From assembly GCA_026874595.1 (NCBI GenBank), contig CM049320.1:14862488-14926487 (forward strand): 64,000 nucleotides of DNA. The letters run 5' to 3'. The translations under genes were made by a program, and so were the position numbers. Numbering within the stretch: the stretch's first letter is position 1; each line of letters begins with the position of its first letter. Positions 38,156 to 53,793 of the stretch are shown here, piece by piece. A model generated the notes under the pieces. The model worked only from the letters and a program-made list of their open reading frames with translations, made no database searches and was not told where the DNA came from. The stretch comes from Sipunculus nudus. Lineage: Eukaryota; Annelida; Sipuncula; Golfingiida; Sipunculidae.

Positions 38156-38560
38156 AACCAGCGAATCTGATTGGCTAATGGAAAGGAAGCAAATCATATG
38201 TGAGACAGAGGCAAGTTGGCTAAAGAAAAAAATTATTGGAATCAAAAGACAGGCATAAACTAATTGGCTAATTGGGTACTAGGAAGCGTATTCAAAACTA
38301 AAGAGAGACACACAATCCAATTATTGGCTACTTGGAAGAAGAATTCAATTCAAAAGAGAGCACAACCACAAGTGGGCTGCTTTTATTAAATCGTTCAAAT
38401 TAACATGCATACCTTGCTTTAGATCAGTAATTAAACAGTAAAAAAGTAATTTCATACCTGTTGGTGACGTTTGATTGGTTTAGTCTTGCGGTGAGGCATA
38501 AAGCTAAATGGCAAATTGGCTTATAGGAAGCGTATTCAAATGAAAAAGAGGCAGAATTCA
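38156..38560 (+). repeat. Degenerate tandem repeat with ATTGGCT units
   Basis: Units of roughly 45-60 bases carry ATTGGCTAAT or a variant, then AGGAAGC, TATTCAAA and AAGAGAGACA-type sequence. They recur around 38165, 38215, 38260, 38320 and 38510. AGGAAGCGTATTCAAA is exact at both 38281 and 38526. The array is old and interrupted. Confidence 0.5.
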
Positions 38561-40298
38561 ACAGCTGAATGGGTAAAAGATTATTAGTGACCGCTATTGT
38601 TGTAGTTTAAGTGACTTATTGATATGCGAAAGCAAAAATGTGGATTTCAATAACTAGATAATAAGTTTTCCCTTCGGATGTCGGTCTTTTACCTTTAGCA
38701 AACCCGAAAGCCAAACATATGATGCAAAAGAAAAAGGACACTGTTTTTCAAATTTAATAATCAAATAATTAAATTTTTCTTTGGATGCTGCATTTTTCTA
38801 AGTTGTTTTAGGTTGTACGTTCGATAATAATAAAGATGAACACTGAGTCTTCAAATGTATCGTAAATGAGACAATAAGTACAAAAAGGCTGATTATTTAA
38901 TGTCTCTTATTCCAAATGGCCATCTGAAAGCGGCAAATAGTTATTTAAGATAAATTTTTCATCATAATCTTTAACCTTTATATATATGTTTACTTTTCCC
39001 AAATAAAACGATCCTGACATCCTTTATATCTATTATATTATTCTAAATGGGCATATTACACAATGTTTTCAATATTTCTTTAGCAATTTATTAACTGAAT
39101 GGAAAAGGTTTCTGTATTTCATTTAGGATATATATGGTTGCGTAAAAAACACGCTAGGTTCAGGATTTAAGATATTATTAAAGTATCCTCTGTCTATTTC
39201 TTTAAAAAATTCCTTAAATGAATTCACAACAATAGTTTCGGTGTATCCAGTATCCCATGAATATTTAGAGCGTTGGCGGGTCACGGAGCTATTGTCTCCA
39301 CTGTATAATGCAAACTGATCTTCTCAGGGAATCTCAGTTGTAACGGTATGTGACGCAAAATTACAAAAAAAACCCCACAAAATATAATACCTACAACTGA
39401 TACAATTTTCAGTAAGGCATTTTTGTTATACCGTTGAACAAAGTGTAAGTTTATCCAACTTTGCTAATGGTTTCCTCAAGTTCTCTTAGTTCACGATAAA
39501 AACTGCATGTTCTACGTTCATGTGTATAGGAACGCGTCGTACGGAGCGTGACAATTTTTCATAACTTTCTATCATATATTTCACTCTTTATGTCACTTAC
39601 TCTGATATATACCCGTATTAGCCTCCTCATTAGTCTCCCTTTCTCAGTCTCTCTCTCTTTCTCTCTCTTCTCCCCCCCCCCCTCTCTCTCTCTCTCTCTC
39701 ATCAAGTGAGGCGATTGTATATCGATGAAAGGAGGTTGTGGCCACAAAGAAGTTTTATAACATCGTAAGATATAGAACATTTAGTACATAAAATAAAGAA
39801 CCTAAATCTAAGGGTAACATTAAACGGAAAGTCCCAAAGAAGAATCCATTCTGATTTTTTTGTTGTTTCAAGGAAAACTTGCATCCCACAAAATACAGAT
39901 CACTTCTGATGATCAGAAGGTAAGTAATATGTAATTTATGAATAAAATATGATACATAGGATACATTTATCTGTATACACATTGCACGACAAAGTATAAA
40001 ACATTTTCCCTTTAGACCCCATATCATATGTCGTTGCGGTAATATGAATGCCTACTATATTCCAAAAATATAAATATTATTCTTGCCTGCCAAAGTACTG
40101 GGTTTTGAGATGGTATTTGTGGTTACAGCTCTTAAGTTATTTATTCATATTAAATATGTACACCATTAAACTACTTATATGTAAACATCCAATTTTGCTC
40201 TATCAGAGCGAATCGTAAATATTACCGTAATTATTCGTCATATATTCTAAATAAAAAACTAAAGACAATGATAAAATACAATACGAACATTGATAACT
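38561..40298. other. No gene seen; CT-rich tract
   Basis: A CT-rich tract with C11 lies at about 39640-39700. Minus-strand frames at 39559-40027 are not recognised. Confidence 0.5.
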
Positions 40299-40572
40299 CA
40301 GAGAGAGAGAGACACACACACAGACAAACTGAAGCACAGGTAGCTAGACAAACAGAGACGGACAGTTAGAGGGTAAGAGAGAAAGAGAGACAAAAACAGA
40401 AATAGAGAGACAAATCAAGAGGAAGACATATAGAAAAAAGAGGGACAGAGAAAGGAAGGTGGAGGGATGGAGAGAGAGAGAGGAACAGACAAACATACGT
40501 ATATACGTATGTAAAATACGTAAAAAATTAAAAGATTCAGACAAACAGAGAGAAAGAGAGAGAGAGATAACG
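40299..40572. repeat. Purine-rich GA/CA cryptic simple repeat
   Basis: Scrambled GAGAGA, ACACACA, GACAGA and AAAGAGAGA words make the plus strand strongly purine-rich. The minus-strand Ser/Leu-rich frame within it is an artefact. Confidence 0.85.
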
Positions 40573-41596
40573 TTAACCTTTAATGAGTATTGTTAGGAAT
40601 AGGTATATACGAGGATTATTGTTGGCCAAGTTAACAACTGTAGATTATCGAAGTCTGTGTTTGATCTGTGAAGTTATTTAACCGACAGGCTTATTCCATA
40701 GTGTTTTCATAGAGTTTCTCTTTTTCATTAATTATCATAATTATTCCATGACTGTTACAGAGAGCAACTGGTATTACGAATGCAACAAAAGATAATTTAT
40801 TAAGCTGCATTTTCACGGACACCTTGAGAAAATCATGTTGCAGAAACATCCCTTTTTCAGAACAAGATTGGTTTCACTTTTAACACATATCAACAGTAGA
40901 CCTGCGAGTATAGAGCATTTGAAGAAACTGTTTCAGGGTAGAGTTATACCATATATCGGTGATGTCTGGTCAAAATCACCAGCCAACAATTAATCTAATG
41001 AGGATATCGACATACTGGTGTTTGTTAGGATAAAAGCGACCTCGTGCAAACGTATCCCATACCTCGGAGAACAGCAGACAAATGCAGATGCCTTTTAAAC
41101 TGATTGACTTAATTTCGAGTGGCGTCGAGATAAAAAGAAACCTTTGCTCGTGTACACTTACATGTGTCATCTTTCCAAAAACATCTATTCCGGTGCTAAT
41201 AGTTTATCTTAAACGCATTCATAAGATAGAATCACGCCTTGAATCTACCTTATTGTCGATATTGTGTGCCGTATAAAACACATGACGAGTGACTCATTCT
41301 GAGCAAAAAAAAACCCTTTGTTTTTTTAAGTACCGTCTAACACATCAGAAGCTGGATACCAGGATAGGGTATACCGGTATAGTCTCTTAAATATATGAGA
41401 TGATGTACTGCATAATCTTCATCATGATGTGTTAAAATGACTTCGAGTTTACTCTCGTATTAATTCTTGAAACATTATTACTTATCGTGCTAGTGGCAGC
41501 GAACGGGAAACCATTTGATCAAAAACCTTCAAATTGAGTCTGGTTATCATGGAATATCATTATCGATTATTGGTATTAGAATATTAAAATGTATAA
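40573..41596. other. No gene seen
   Basis: Short frames on both strands at 40976-41276 overlap each other and lack motifs. Confidence 0.5.
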
Positions 41597-41905
41597 GAAA
41601 TCTGCATTCTAAGGAATGCAGGCCTCCGCCATGTGGGGGGGGGGGTCTTTTTTGTGGGATGCCCCAATACCGTGTTTGCATTCACATATTTGGCATATAT
41701 TCCTAGATTCATTCGTGCATAAGTGAGAGTGCTTTGTAAATATTTCTGGTTGACGTTTTTGAATCCGGAGCATGTGCCGGATGCACACCAAAGTCTAATC
41801 GATTCTTTATTGGCCCCATCCTGAAATGCCTGAAAAGTTCATGAGACTCGTTCATGACTTCATAAATTATGCTGTGAACAAAAAAAAAAACAAAACAAAA
41901 CAAAA
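41597..41905 (+). mobile_element. Dispersed 3'-anchored repeat, family A, copy 2
   Basis: Begins GAAATCTGCATTCTA like copy 1 and keeps the same order of shared words (GGCCTCCGCC, TTGGCATATATTCC, GTGCCGGATGCACACC, AAGTCTAATCGATTC, TTCATGACTTCAT). It ends GTGAACA plus an A-rich tail with AAAAC units (41878-41905). A G11 tract (41635-41645) has expanded inside it. Confidence 0.7.
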
Positions 41906-42259
41906 AAAATAAAACCCAACACACGAAAGGATTGAACGCCTACTCTCCTCGTGGAGGCAATACAATACATTGATGTGTGTGTGTGTGTCAATATAGATTT
42001 ACATACGTAGTAATTAATAAAGTAAAGGAATTGCCATGTATCGCATCGATAAGTTACATGTTAACTTGATATATCATGAGACACTTTCACAATCTTCATT
42101 GCTATGTTTCCGTTCAGCAAAAAGTTATCTTAAACTTGTATGGTTTGTTGTACCGATTAATGAAGATCTTATTTAATTCCTGTATCCATTCTGTCAGAGC
42201 AACCGATAAAAGTATCGATTTTTGTCAAAACCTTATTAAATCATATTTATTATATCTGA
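41906..42259. other. No gene seen
   Basis: Contains a short (TG)n run near 41973-41988. Nothing else was recognised. Confidence 0.5.
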
Positions 42260-42695
42260 GCCACCAATAGGACAATTATCCTGCTACAATGATGAATCCA
42301 TCAACATATCTCACCAGCCCTGGTGCGAAATATAACAGGATGTAAAAGTGGTCCGAAAGTGTTGGTAAGCCACCAATAGTACAATTATCCTTCTACAATG
42401 AACGATCCATCAACATATCCCACCAGCCCTGGTGCGAAATATAACAGGATGTAAAAGTGGTCCGAAAGTGTTGGTAAGCCACCAATAGTACAATTATCCT
42501 TCTACAATGAACGATACATCAACATATCCCACCAGCCCTGGTGCGAAATATAACAAGATGTAAAAGTGGTCCGAAAGTGTTGGTAAGCCACCAATAGTAC
42601 AATTATCCTTCTACAATGAACGATCCATCAACATATCCCACCAGCCCTGGTGCGAAATATAACAGGATGTAAAAGTGATCCGAAAGTGTTGGTAA
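42260..42695 (+). repeat. 109-bp tandem array, four copies
   Basis: Units start GCCACCAATAG at 42260, 42369, 42478 and 42587, exactly 109 bases apart. The last ends near 42695. Units 2-4 are nearly identical; unit 1 has several differences (GATGAATCC for AACGATCC). Each unit contains the hairpin CACCAG-CC-CTGGTG followed by CGAAA. No reading frame is conserved through the array. Confidence 0.95.
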
Positions 42696-46486
<3,791 letters not shown>

Positions 46487-46852
46487 GTGCTGCGTCAGCA
46501 ACAGAAAATTGAGGTTGGTGCTCGAGCCCGCACCTGCTCCCTCACCAACGACGTAACAGAAGAAAATAGTTTGTTTCCAATTATTTGGCATCTAGGTTAT
46601 TGTAAGGAGAATAGAAGAGTATTGAAGAGGGAGAGTGTTGAAGATGCTACACCAACCCAAGCACAAAGAGATCCAAGACGCCGTCCCAGGTTACCTCCAG
46701 AACATCACCCACCGAGCCCAAGACGGAAAATGCGACAAGTCACCAGAGCAGCAGAGCAGCGCCCACTCCGCGCCGAGAACCTGTACACCATCTCCATCCG
46801 CATACACACGGTCTTGCGTTATTTAGAACCCTTTATTTTGCATGGTAATTAG
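46487..46852 (+). pseudogene. GC-rich coding-like island, possible frameshifted exon or relic
   Basis: Between about 46630 and 46810 the DNA turns GC-rich with codon-like third-position C/G. One frame reads KMLHQPKHKEIQDAVPGYLQ and continues NITHRAQDGKCDK. The neighbouring frame is better at the end, reading RAENLYTISIRIHTVLRY. The best coding signal therefore seems to switch frame near 46735-46760, as in a frameshifted pseudogene. An open 121-residue frame (46487-46852) spans both. No family was recognised. The word GATGCTACACCAACCCAAGC (46643) recurs with two changes at 54611 in another GC-rich island, which suggests a common, perhaps mobile, origin. Confidence 0.3.
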
Positions 46853-46902
46853 TCGCGTTTATATTCATCGTAAGCACTGTTTAGAGAATGCATGAACTCA
46901 CA

Positions 46903-46904
<2 letters not shown>

Positions 46905-46946
<42 letters not shown>
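46905..46946. repeat. (AT)n microsatellite
   Basis: A pure AT run of 42 bases. Confidence 0.95.
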
Positions 46947-46949
<3 letters not shown>

Positions 46950-47780
46950 AAGAAGCAGCATTTAAGGGGATTAAGTATTCCCTTCATCGAAATATAAAAT
47001 AGAATTCCTGGAACATCTGCACACTGGTTAAATTTCAGACGACAGTTACTCTTTGCATTTTGGAAACAATGTGAAAATGGGACACTTCTGTCAATTATGT
47101 GTCATTTTTGTTGTCATGTAAAGGTAAGAAAATTTGATAGGTAGACAGGAAAATAAGGGTATTTTACATTTTGAGCAGACCTTTCTATAACTGCTGTTTG
47201 TAGTACAAAGTGGGTCAGGCAGCTGGGCTCATTCGCTATTAAGTGGAAAAATACTCGTGGAATGGAAGGAATCCAAGAAATGTGATCTAAAAAACTTCCT
47301 GTGGGAATAATTGGTAGCAAGAATAAAGCGAGACAGAATAGCTAGAATGACTATTGCCTGAATGTATTCGGTTTAGCATTTCCCGTAAAATCGAGAAAAG
47401 AATACTGGTTTGCTCGCACAAGCCGGCACTTAATATCATACATTATTAAAAGTCATTATAGTAATGGGTTGTCAATCGGTCTATAATATCCTGTTCTCTT
47501 TCATTTTTTAAATATACACCTATCTGGAGGGCGAAAAAAAAATAAAGATGATTCCTATTTCCAGATTTGTATCTTGTTTACCAATTCGAGAAATTCATCT
47601 TACCTAAATCTGTACACAATCTTTTATTAATGTGCAACAGACAGAAACCGCAGTATAATAATCCCGAAGAATTTTCTATCATTACATTTTCTTTCTGAGC
47701 ATATATTCTTTAAGGCCAATCCTAATGATTAACTAACACTTCATTTCAATGGGTGTACGTCAGTATCCATTCTACATGTA
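46947..47780. other. No gene seen
   Basis: AT-rich, with a minus-strand frame at 47114-47320 that lacks motifs. Confidence 0.5.
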
Positions 47781-47954
47781 CACTGGATCATCGCCTTGCG
47801 ACCACCATACAATTGAAACCACCCAACACTTACGACCATTTTTCTTTTTTTTTATGATGTACCCATGGGACTAAGCATTTTACAATACGACCACCCCAAA
47901 ATTACGATCACTTTGGTGAATTTCCAAGGTGGTTGTAATTGTAGAGTTCCACTG
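47781..47954. mobile_element. TA-flanked MITE, 174 bp
   Basis: The left end CACTGGATC and the complement of the right end (CAGTGGAACTC) are related. Both lead into ACAATT..AACCACC sequence in inverted orientation, and CGACCAC and GATCAC words follow. TA flanks both ends (47779-47780, 47955-47956). There is no coding capacity. This fits a Tc1/mariner-pogo-type MITE. Confidence 0.6.
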
Positions 47955-48282
47955 TATTATGATATGTAAAGGTTTAAATGTTGGTTATTTTTTTCAGACA
48001 TCATATGGATGCAACTTCATTTATACAATCTGCATTACGTTTGTTATTCCCGTACTGGGATTGGCTCAACTGATCACGTGCCCAATAACAAATATTGCTG
48101 CACCTGGGAAATCAAGCGATGAAAAAATTCGTGAATGAACAGTGATGAAATGAAAAGTTACGTAACCTATGCTAGGAAAGTTTTGTGAGCCGCATAATAT
48201 GACAAAACGGATCATCATTAGCGATCAAACTTGACTGCAGTAAAAGCTTTGTAAAACGCGTTGCCTCGTTTGTCTGTCAGTT

Positions 48283-48330
<48 letters not shown>

Positions 48331-49755
48331 TTTCTATCCCCTCTACACACCTAACTAGAAAACGCCGTTGGTTCGTTAACGCAGACGGGTGACCTATTTC
48401 TTTGTTACACTGAACCTAGGTTTTCCAGTCATAAAAGTAGTTCTTATTATATGATTGCGTTGAAACTAGATTACATTTTCAAGTTCTTGGTCTTATTGAC
48501 TCCAGCCAGCTGGGGGCATACAACAGACTTCCCCTTGAAAAGACAGTCATGTGCAAACACATTTATCAGAGGCCGTTAGGATAACAATATATATTATGAG
48601 GACAGATAGAACCGATCAGAAACTGCTTTTCATTATAATTAAAACAGTCAAAACTTTCTCAAGATCGACTCGGCACGACAAACATTGCTAGGAAGTCTGA
48701 TGTTGTAGTTCCTTAAATGGGAAAGAGAAAATAAGATAAAAAAATATAATAAAAGACCAGATATTTAGGAGAGCAAACGTTTGCCTGTGGATAAATGGAG
48801 AAATACCGTGATTACTGCACTAGCCAGTAGTCGGACCGCAATGTTTAAACAGAGGTTTCGGTGACAGATGAGATCCGGGGCATGCTTTGTAGCCATGTAA
48901 CCAAATGCACTATTTGACTGAGTACTTACAGTTAAAAGGACCTCAAGGGTTGGGCAACCAAACATAGTCTGAAAGACTGAATATGAGGTAAAACGGTTAC
49001 GACCGACTGAGCTGGTTAAAAAAAAACCCGTGTTCAGAACCATTACCACACCACAATTTCTATCATTACGAAACAATTTAACACGGATGCTACTGCATTC
49101 CCGGGGCGTTTAAATCAATGGTGGTAAAAAGCTACGGTGAGTCTTGAAAGTGAACCAATTCACTCGGGTGAAACCATCCCGCCTTCCCAAATCGCTGCAG
49201 TTAATCTTGAGTAATTGTCTCTTCCGTTGCCTTGATGTTCCCTTTTCGCTGGCCGTGGGTAATGATGATTAATGTAGTTTCAGAAAGCAGCTTCGACGAA
49301 TTCCTCCAAAAGACCAACGATCAGTCATTGAGGAAAAGTACAAAAGTTACCGGAAACACGCCAGTAGCTCTTTTTTAAGAAAAGAAGGTTGATTAGGCGA
49401 TAAAATCGGACAGTTTACGAACTTTGGTATGAATAGATTGCCACGGTTTTATTGTCACTTTTCCTTGCACGTTCAAGGAGTTGCAGCCTTGACGGAGACA
49501 TTTACTCTTCTTCTGAAAACACACAAAGGCCAATATTTGTTTTTCATGAAAGTACTGAATAAGTTAATCTGACAGCACAAGGCCAACACCACGCAGAACC
49601 GAACTAACAGAATCACAGAGTACTTCTGTGCATGATGGTTAGGGTCACCCACAATGTACCGGGCTTCTTAATACACCAGCGGCGTAGGTATAAATGTAAC
49701 GAAGAGGGTAACATTGGACAAGAACTGTTTTCAGGCAAAAAAAACATAAACATGG
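47955..49755. other. No gene seen; (CT)n microsatellite
   Basis: (CT)n lies at 48288-48329. A 103-residue minus-strand frame at 48765-49076 begins with TTG and has no recognisable domain. A 38-residue plus-strand frame at 49262-49378 reads like protein but is too short to support. Confidence 0.45.
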
Positions 49756-49952
49756 CAGGGGCGGATCCAGGATTTAGGAAAAGGGGGGTCAAACCCAGGA
49801 GGACAAATGAAATTCCTAAAAAAAAAGGTCATCAGGTCTGGTAAAGGGGAGTCCAGGGCGCAAAATTACGTCTAAAACCCCTTAAAAAAGGTTGCTTCGG
49901 GTGAAAAAGGGGGGGTCCGGACCCCCTGGACCCCCCCCCCGATCCGCTTCTG
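49756..49952 (+). mobile_element. MITE family B, best copy, 197 bp with 5-bp target duplication
   Basis: Terminal inverted repeats are CAGGGGCGGATC at the left and GATCCGCTTCTG at the right (10 of 12 complementary). The element is flanked by a perfect direct repeat CATGG at 49751-49755 and 49953-49957. The interior has GGGGGGTCAAACCCAGGAGGA, AAAAAAGGTTGC and GGGGTCCGGACCCCCTGG and no gene. Diverged copies lie at 16191, 31386 and probably 53760. Confidence 0.8.
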
Positions 49953-51268
49953 CATGGGTATTTTGTGTAAAAAACTTCGCTAAATAGGTTATATTTTGTA
50001 AGCAAACGCAAGTGAAATATGAATAGAAGGTGTTTCTTTGAAGTGTAACAAAATTTGTTTTTAAAGTTTGACGGATGGGAGAAGTAGTTCCGGCCGTCCC
50101 ACAATGTCTAACTGGAAGAGGTTCATTTTAAGTAGAAAAAAACCTCTGGTGGAAGTTTGCACAAGGCCTTCAGCTTACACGCTAATGATAAAAAGATTAA
50201 ATCACGTAGCTTTATAAATGAAATATAAAATTATTTATTTATAATGTTATATCACAGACGATGTCAGTCTATCGGGCCTCTTAATTCATTCTGTTTGCAA
50301 AACCTCAATGCGGATCATAAAATCCAGGCAGCCACGTTAGGCGATTAATAATTTCACCTCTGCATGTGGCCCATGACCAGTACCCGTAACTGCTGGGTGG
50401 AGATGGGGCTCCACTGGGGTGAAGATTTTGGTCAGGGGTCTTAGCACGGAGGCTGGTCTGGACGGGACTCGATCCTATTACGTATTGGGCATGAGTTCAA
50501 TCCCCTGAATTTTACATCATCATCCCACACAAATGTTATAAGCGTCGATTTGTACCTATGAGTTTAGCCAATAAAAAGTGTATTGGTCGTTCATTTAAAG
50601 GGACTTATTCTCATTCCAGCTATGTTAATTATACATGAAGTATAGTGTACTTCTTTATATATTATGTTATCTGTTAACATTTTGTTACTGCTTACTCGTG
50701 TAAACAAATAAAGATAACCCTACACCAGGCGCAATCAGTGACGCAAAACACAAACATAAATCGCAAGCCACCTGGTAGCCGATCACAAAGCAGTATTTTT
50801 AAATTTCCAGCTGGTGTTTCTTCTTTCTTGGTTCATCATGGAGAATCGCTATACGAGTATACGTCCTTGGAGACTACGTCAGGTGCAAACCTGTCACCTA
50901 GACCTAATATTGTGCCTAAAGTTCAGTTTTTTTTGTAAATCAACCGTATTAGACATCTTGTGCGAACTTAAACAGAACAGAAATAATATAGAATAATTAT
51001 CATAAATTATTAGTAAAAATAATTCTTATTGATGGTTTTGCACTCTGAGGAAGCAAAGAATGAAAGTCCTGTAAGAAATTATTTTAACCAAATGTCGGTA
51101 CGGAAATAATCTCATATACTCTTACACGCGTCCCTCCCTGCCGGGGGGAGAGTAACAAAATCTTTAATCAAAGTGTATCTCCTGGGTTCAAATCAACTTG
51201 CATTAAAACACTGAAGAATACATTAAAATACACAATCACTGTTTGTCAGAAACCACAAACTATTGATA

Positions 51269-51271
<3 letters not shown>
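49953..51271. other. No gene seen; possible degenerate SINE
   Basis: Around 50445-50510 are two words like the RNA polymerase III B box: GGACTCGATCC, and GAGTTCAATCCCC; the complement of the former is GGATCGAGTCC. No A box or body could be matched. Frames at 50738-50996 have no motif. Confidence 0.35.

Positions 51272-51338
<67 letters not shown>
51272..51338. repeat. Compound (TA)n(TG)n microsatellite
   Basis: (TA)n from 51272 passes into (TG)n at 51304-51338. Confidence 0.95.
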
Positions 51339-51340
<2 letters not shown>

Positions 51341-52029
51341 GGAATTTATTTTAAAATCATAATCAATTATTGAAGAAAAAAAAGGACCGATGACCTATTT
51401 TTAATCGCTTATTTTATGTAATTTCTACATAACCTTGAAATCTGCTATGTATACTAGTACCTAAATATTGACACCAGTAAATTGTCTGCTTGGCATGTAC
51501 ATCAGTATTCACATTGAAAAACCATCTATCCACCTAAAGTGGACTTGCCTTCGGACGAGTGTGGGCTACTCAAGGTTCCGTTTTGATGCTGTTCGTTATT
51601 TTGCGTTTGAATATCTCTGCCAAAACTAGATTTTTTTGTATGTGCAGACATAACCGTTTTTAATCAATTATGCAAATATGCTACCGATTTAATCGTTTTT
51701 GAAAGAGAAACGACAATCATCGATTAATCAATTGATCGGCAGACTCTCTCTCTATATATATATATATTTACATTGTCGTTTGAAAATATTTGATACAAAT
51801 TTATATATGTCATTTGCTTGTATTCTTTAGGGAAACAAGTGCTTTATATATTTTGACTAGTTTGAGTTATAAACGGCGCATTTAAGTGTTAACCCGATTT
51901 AACACTCTTTCTTCACACGGTTTTTTGGACTTAATGTTTTAATCTATTTTTGGGTCAGATAACCGTGTGCCTAATTTTTTTAATGTTGGCTCAATTAGGT
52001 GCTTTGTACATCTGTAGAATTACAATCCG
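51339..52029. other. No gene seen
   Basis: AT-rich, with ATCGATTAATCAATTGATCG near 51718-51738, a palindromic word of the kind found in decayed hAT elements. A short CT/TA run follows. Confidence 0.45.
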
Positions 52030-52215
52030 GTGTCAGACTCCGAGACAGGACGGGAACACATGTTCATCCCGGTGTAAACCAGGCTCTGTGCAACACCGAG
52101 GAACCCCCGAAAGGTGTGCTCGTGTGTGAGTGAAACACGACTGTGGGTACAGTCTCCCCATTCAGCCATCAAGGCGGTTTAGAGCCCTGTACTCTACCCA
52201 ATTAATACGGAAGCC
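52030..52215 (-). mobile_element. tRNA-derived SINE, family D, minus-strand copy
   Basis: On the minus strand a tRNA-like head (TTGGGTAGAGTACAGGGCTC then TAAACC, complement of about 52180-52205) recalls a D-arm and anticodon arm. A body follows with GGCTGAATGGGGAGAC, CTCACACACGAGCAC, CTTTCGGGGGTTCCTCGGTG and GAGCC. This body aligns at roughly 70 percent by eye with 63035-63121 on the opposite strand. No poly(A) or target duplication was assigned. Confidence 0.6.
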
Positions 52216-53164
52216 GATTCTAAAATAACTTGAATGAAAACCTGAAAAAAGGCATTAAAGATAATTGAAAAATAATTAAATTAAGAAAGAAAACATGATG
52301 CGGTATGTCAAAGAGAAATTGTTCAAGCAGCGCAGTAAAAAGGGAACACAGTTTTTAAAATACTCGTGATAATTATACAAGAAAGATGTTTATACATACA
52401 AAGGTTTCATAGAATAGGGTGTTCTTCATTTAACCTTTAAAAGGATTACCCTTCTTACCGATTGGATGAAAGTTTACATTAGTCAGGTCTTTTCCCGATC
52501 AGGGCCGTGAAATATTATCGAAAAATTGGTATTTCGCGATATGGTGATTTGCATATTTGGTATCCCGATCCAGTTTTCAAATATCCATATTTCATAATAT
52601 TTTTTAACGATATTTTTTGCGGTAAAAACAATGTTTTTGTTACAAATTTTGCCAATTAAATTATTTGGGATTAATTAGAGGCTTAAAGTAAAAGCTTCTG
52701 CTGTGTTTTATACATTTTGTGGAACATTTTCAAGTAGCCCTGATATACCATTGATCTAAGGTCCGTCCCAGCAAATATTTATGTCTGTTTCATCAATTCG
52801 ATACCGAATAAAGGAAAGTGCGGAATATGGTCATAATAATTAATCATTCATTAATATTCTCTCATTACATCTTATGATAACTAAAGGAAGATCAAGTGTC
52901 AAGATAACAATACTTTAAACTGGTTTACAGCGGAAACCTTAAGGTGTGGTATACGGCTGTTGTTGTGCACACCATTTATCTCTAACTTTACTACACCAAA
53001 GTCCTCATTTCTCTAATCTAATTGCCAAGTTTTCACCGCATGTAAGTCCTATAGAAAACTTTGAGGTTTCTTTGATTCTTTGAGCTCTGTCATCAGTACA
53101 TTTGTTGCCGTATTTCGTGTTTAAAATAGACTGATTTGCATTTACTTTTATTTTATATGATAAA
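52216..53164. other. No gene seen
   Basis: AT-rich with no organised sequence recognised. Confidence 0.5.
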
Positions 53165-53167
53165 GAA

Positions 53168-53207
<40 letters not shown>

Positions 53208-53245
53208 CATATATATGTATATATAAATATAATGCAGAAAACACA

Positions 53246-53288
<43 letters not shown>

Positions 53289-53300
53289 CAGAAAACACAT
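53165..53300. repeat. Duplicated (TA)n block
   Basis: Two TA runs (about 53170-53202 and 53249-53286) are each followed by TGCAGAAAACACA (53233 and 53287). This indicates a local duplication with a unit of about 54 bases. Confidence 0.85.
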
Positions 53301-53570
53301 ATTTCTTTTAACATTTAATACAATAAAAGGTTCGCAAAACGTATCGCAATACGTTACTTAATATCGCAATGTATGGCTATCAGGATAATATGGTGTCCTG
53401 CCCATTTATTAATTTTGCAAAAAGTTTGAAACTCGATATCAGATTCTCTCAGAAATTACTACAGACGTCGGAAAGTTACAAATAACTGAATAAAGTTGAA
53501 TATAGTTAACGTTAACAGAGTAAACTGGAATCAATCCTGATCGGGGAGGATCGAGAATGTTAGATTAGAT
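53301..53570. other. No gene seen
   Basis: No organised sequence recognised. Confidence 0.4.
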
Positions 53571-53608
53571 GTGTGTGTGTGTTTGTGTGTGTGGGAAAGG
53601 GGGGGGGG
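53571..53608. repeat. (GT)n and G10 tract
   Basis: (GT)n from 53571 is followed by GGGAAA and a G10 run ending at 53608. Confidence 0.9.
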
Positions 53609-53754
53609 TGCTCATCTAGCGAGGCCGCAAGGCAGCTAAGGCGACCTGTGTGCTGCCGAATGGAAGGGACGGGATAACAATGGAGAAACGTTTGAAAAGT
53701 AAGGCTGTAGTTGTACAAAGAAAGGCGAGCGGCTTTGTCGATTTAATGGGAAGC

Positions 53755-53793
53755 GGGGCCAGCTGGGCCCACCAGATCCGCCCCTGCAAAGAA
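53755..53793 (+). mobile_element. Probable right end of a family B MITE
   Basis: GGGCCCACCAGATCCGCCCC followed by TGC resembles the right end of the copy at 49756-49952 and would be an intact version of that terminus. The matching left end was not located, so the extent is unknown. Confidence 0.35.

Noticed and set aside
42260-42695. CRISPR-like or hammerhead-ribozyme array
   Set aside because: Units are contiguous with no variable spacers, the DNA is eukaryotic in style, and the CTGATGA half of a hammerhead core is missing.
48765-49076. 103-residue minus-strand frame
   Set aside because: It begins with TTG, has no motif, and a frame of this length is expected by chance in 64 kb.
49262-49378. 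38-residue frame reading SSFDEFLQKTNDQSLRKS
   Set aside because: Looks protein-like, but it is too short and has no splice or promoter context.
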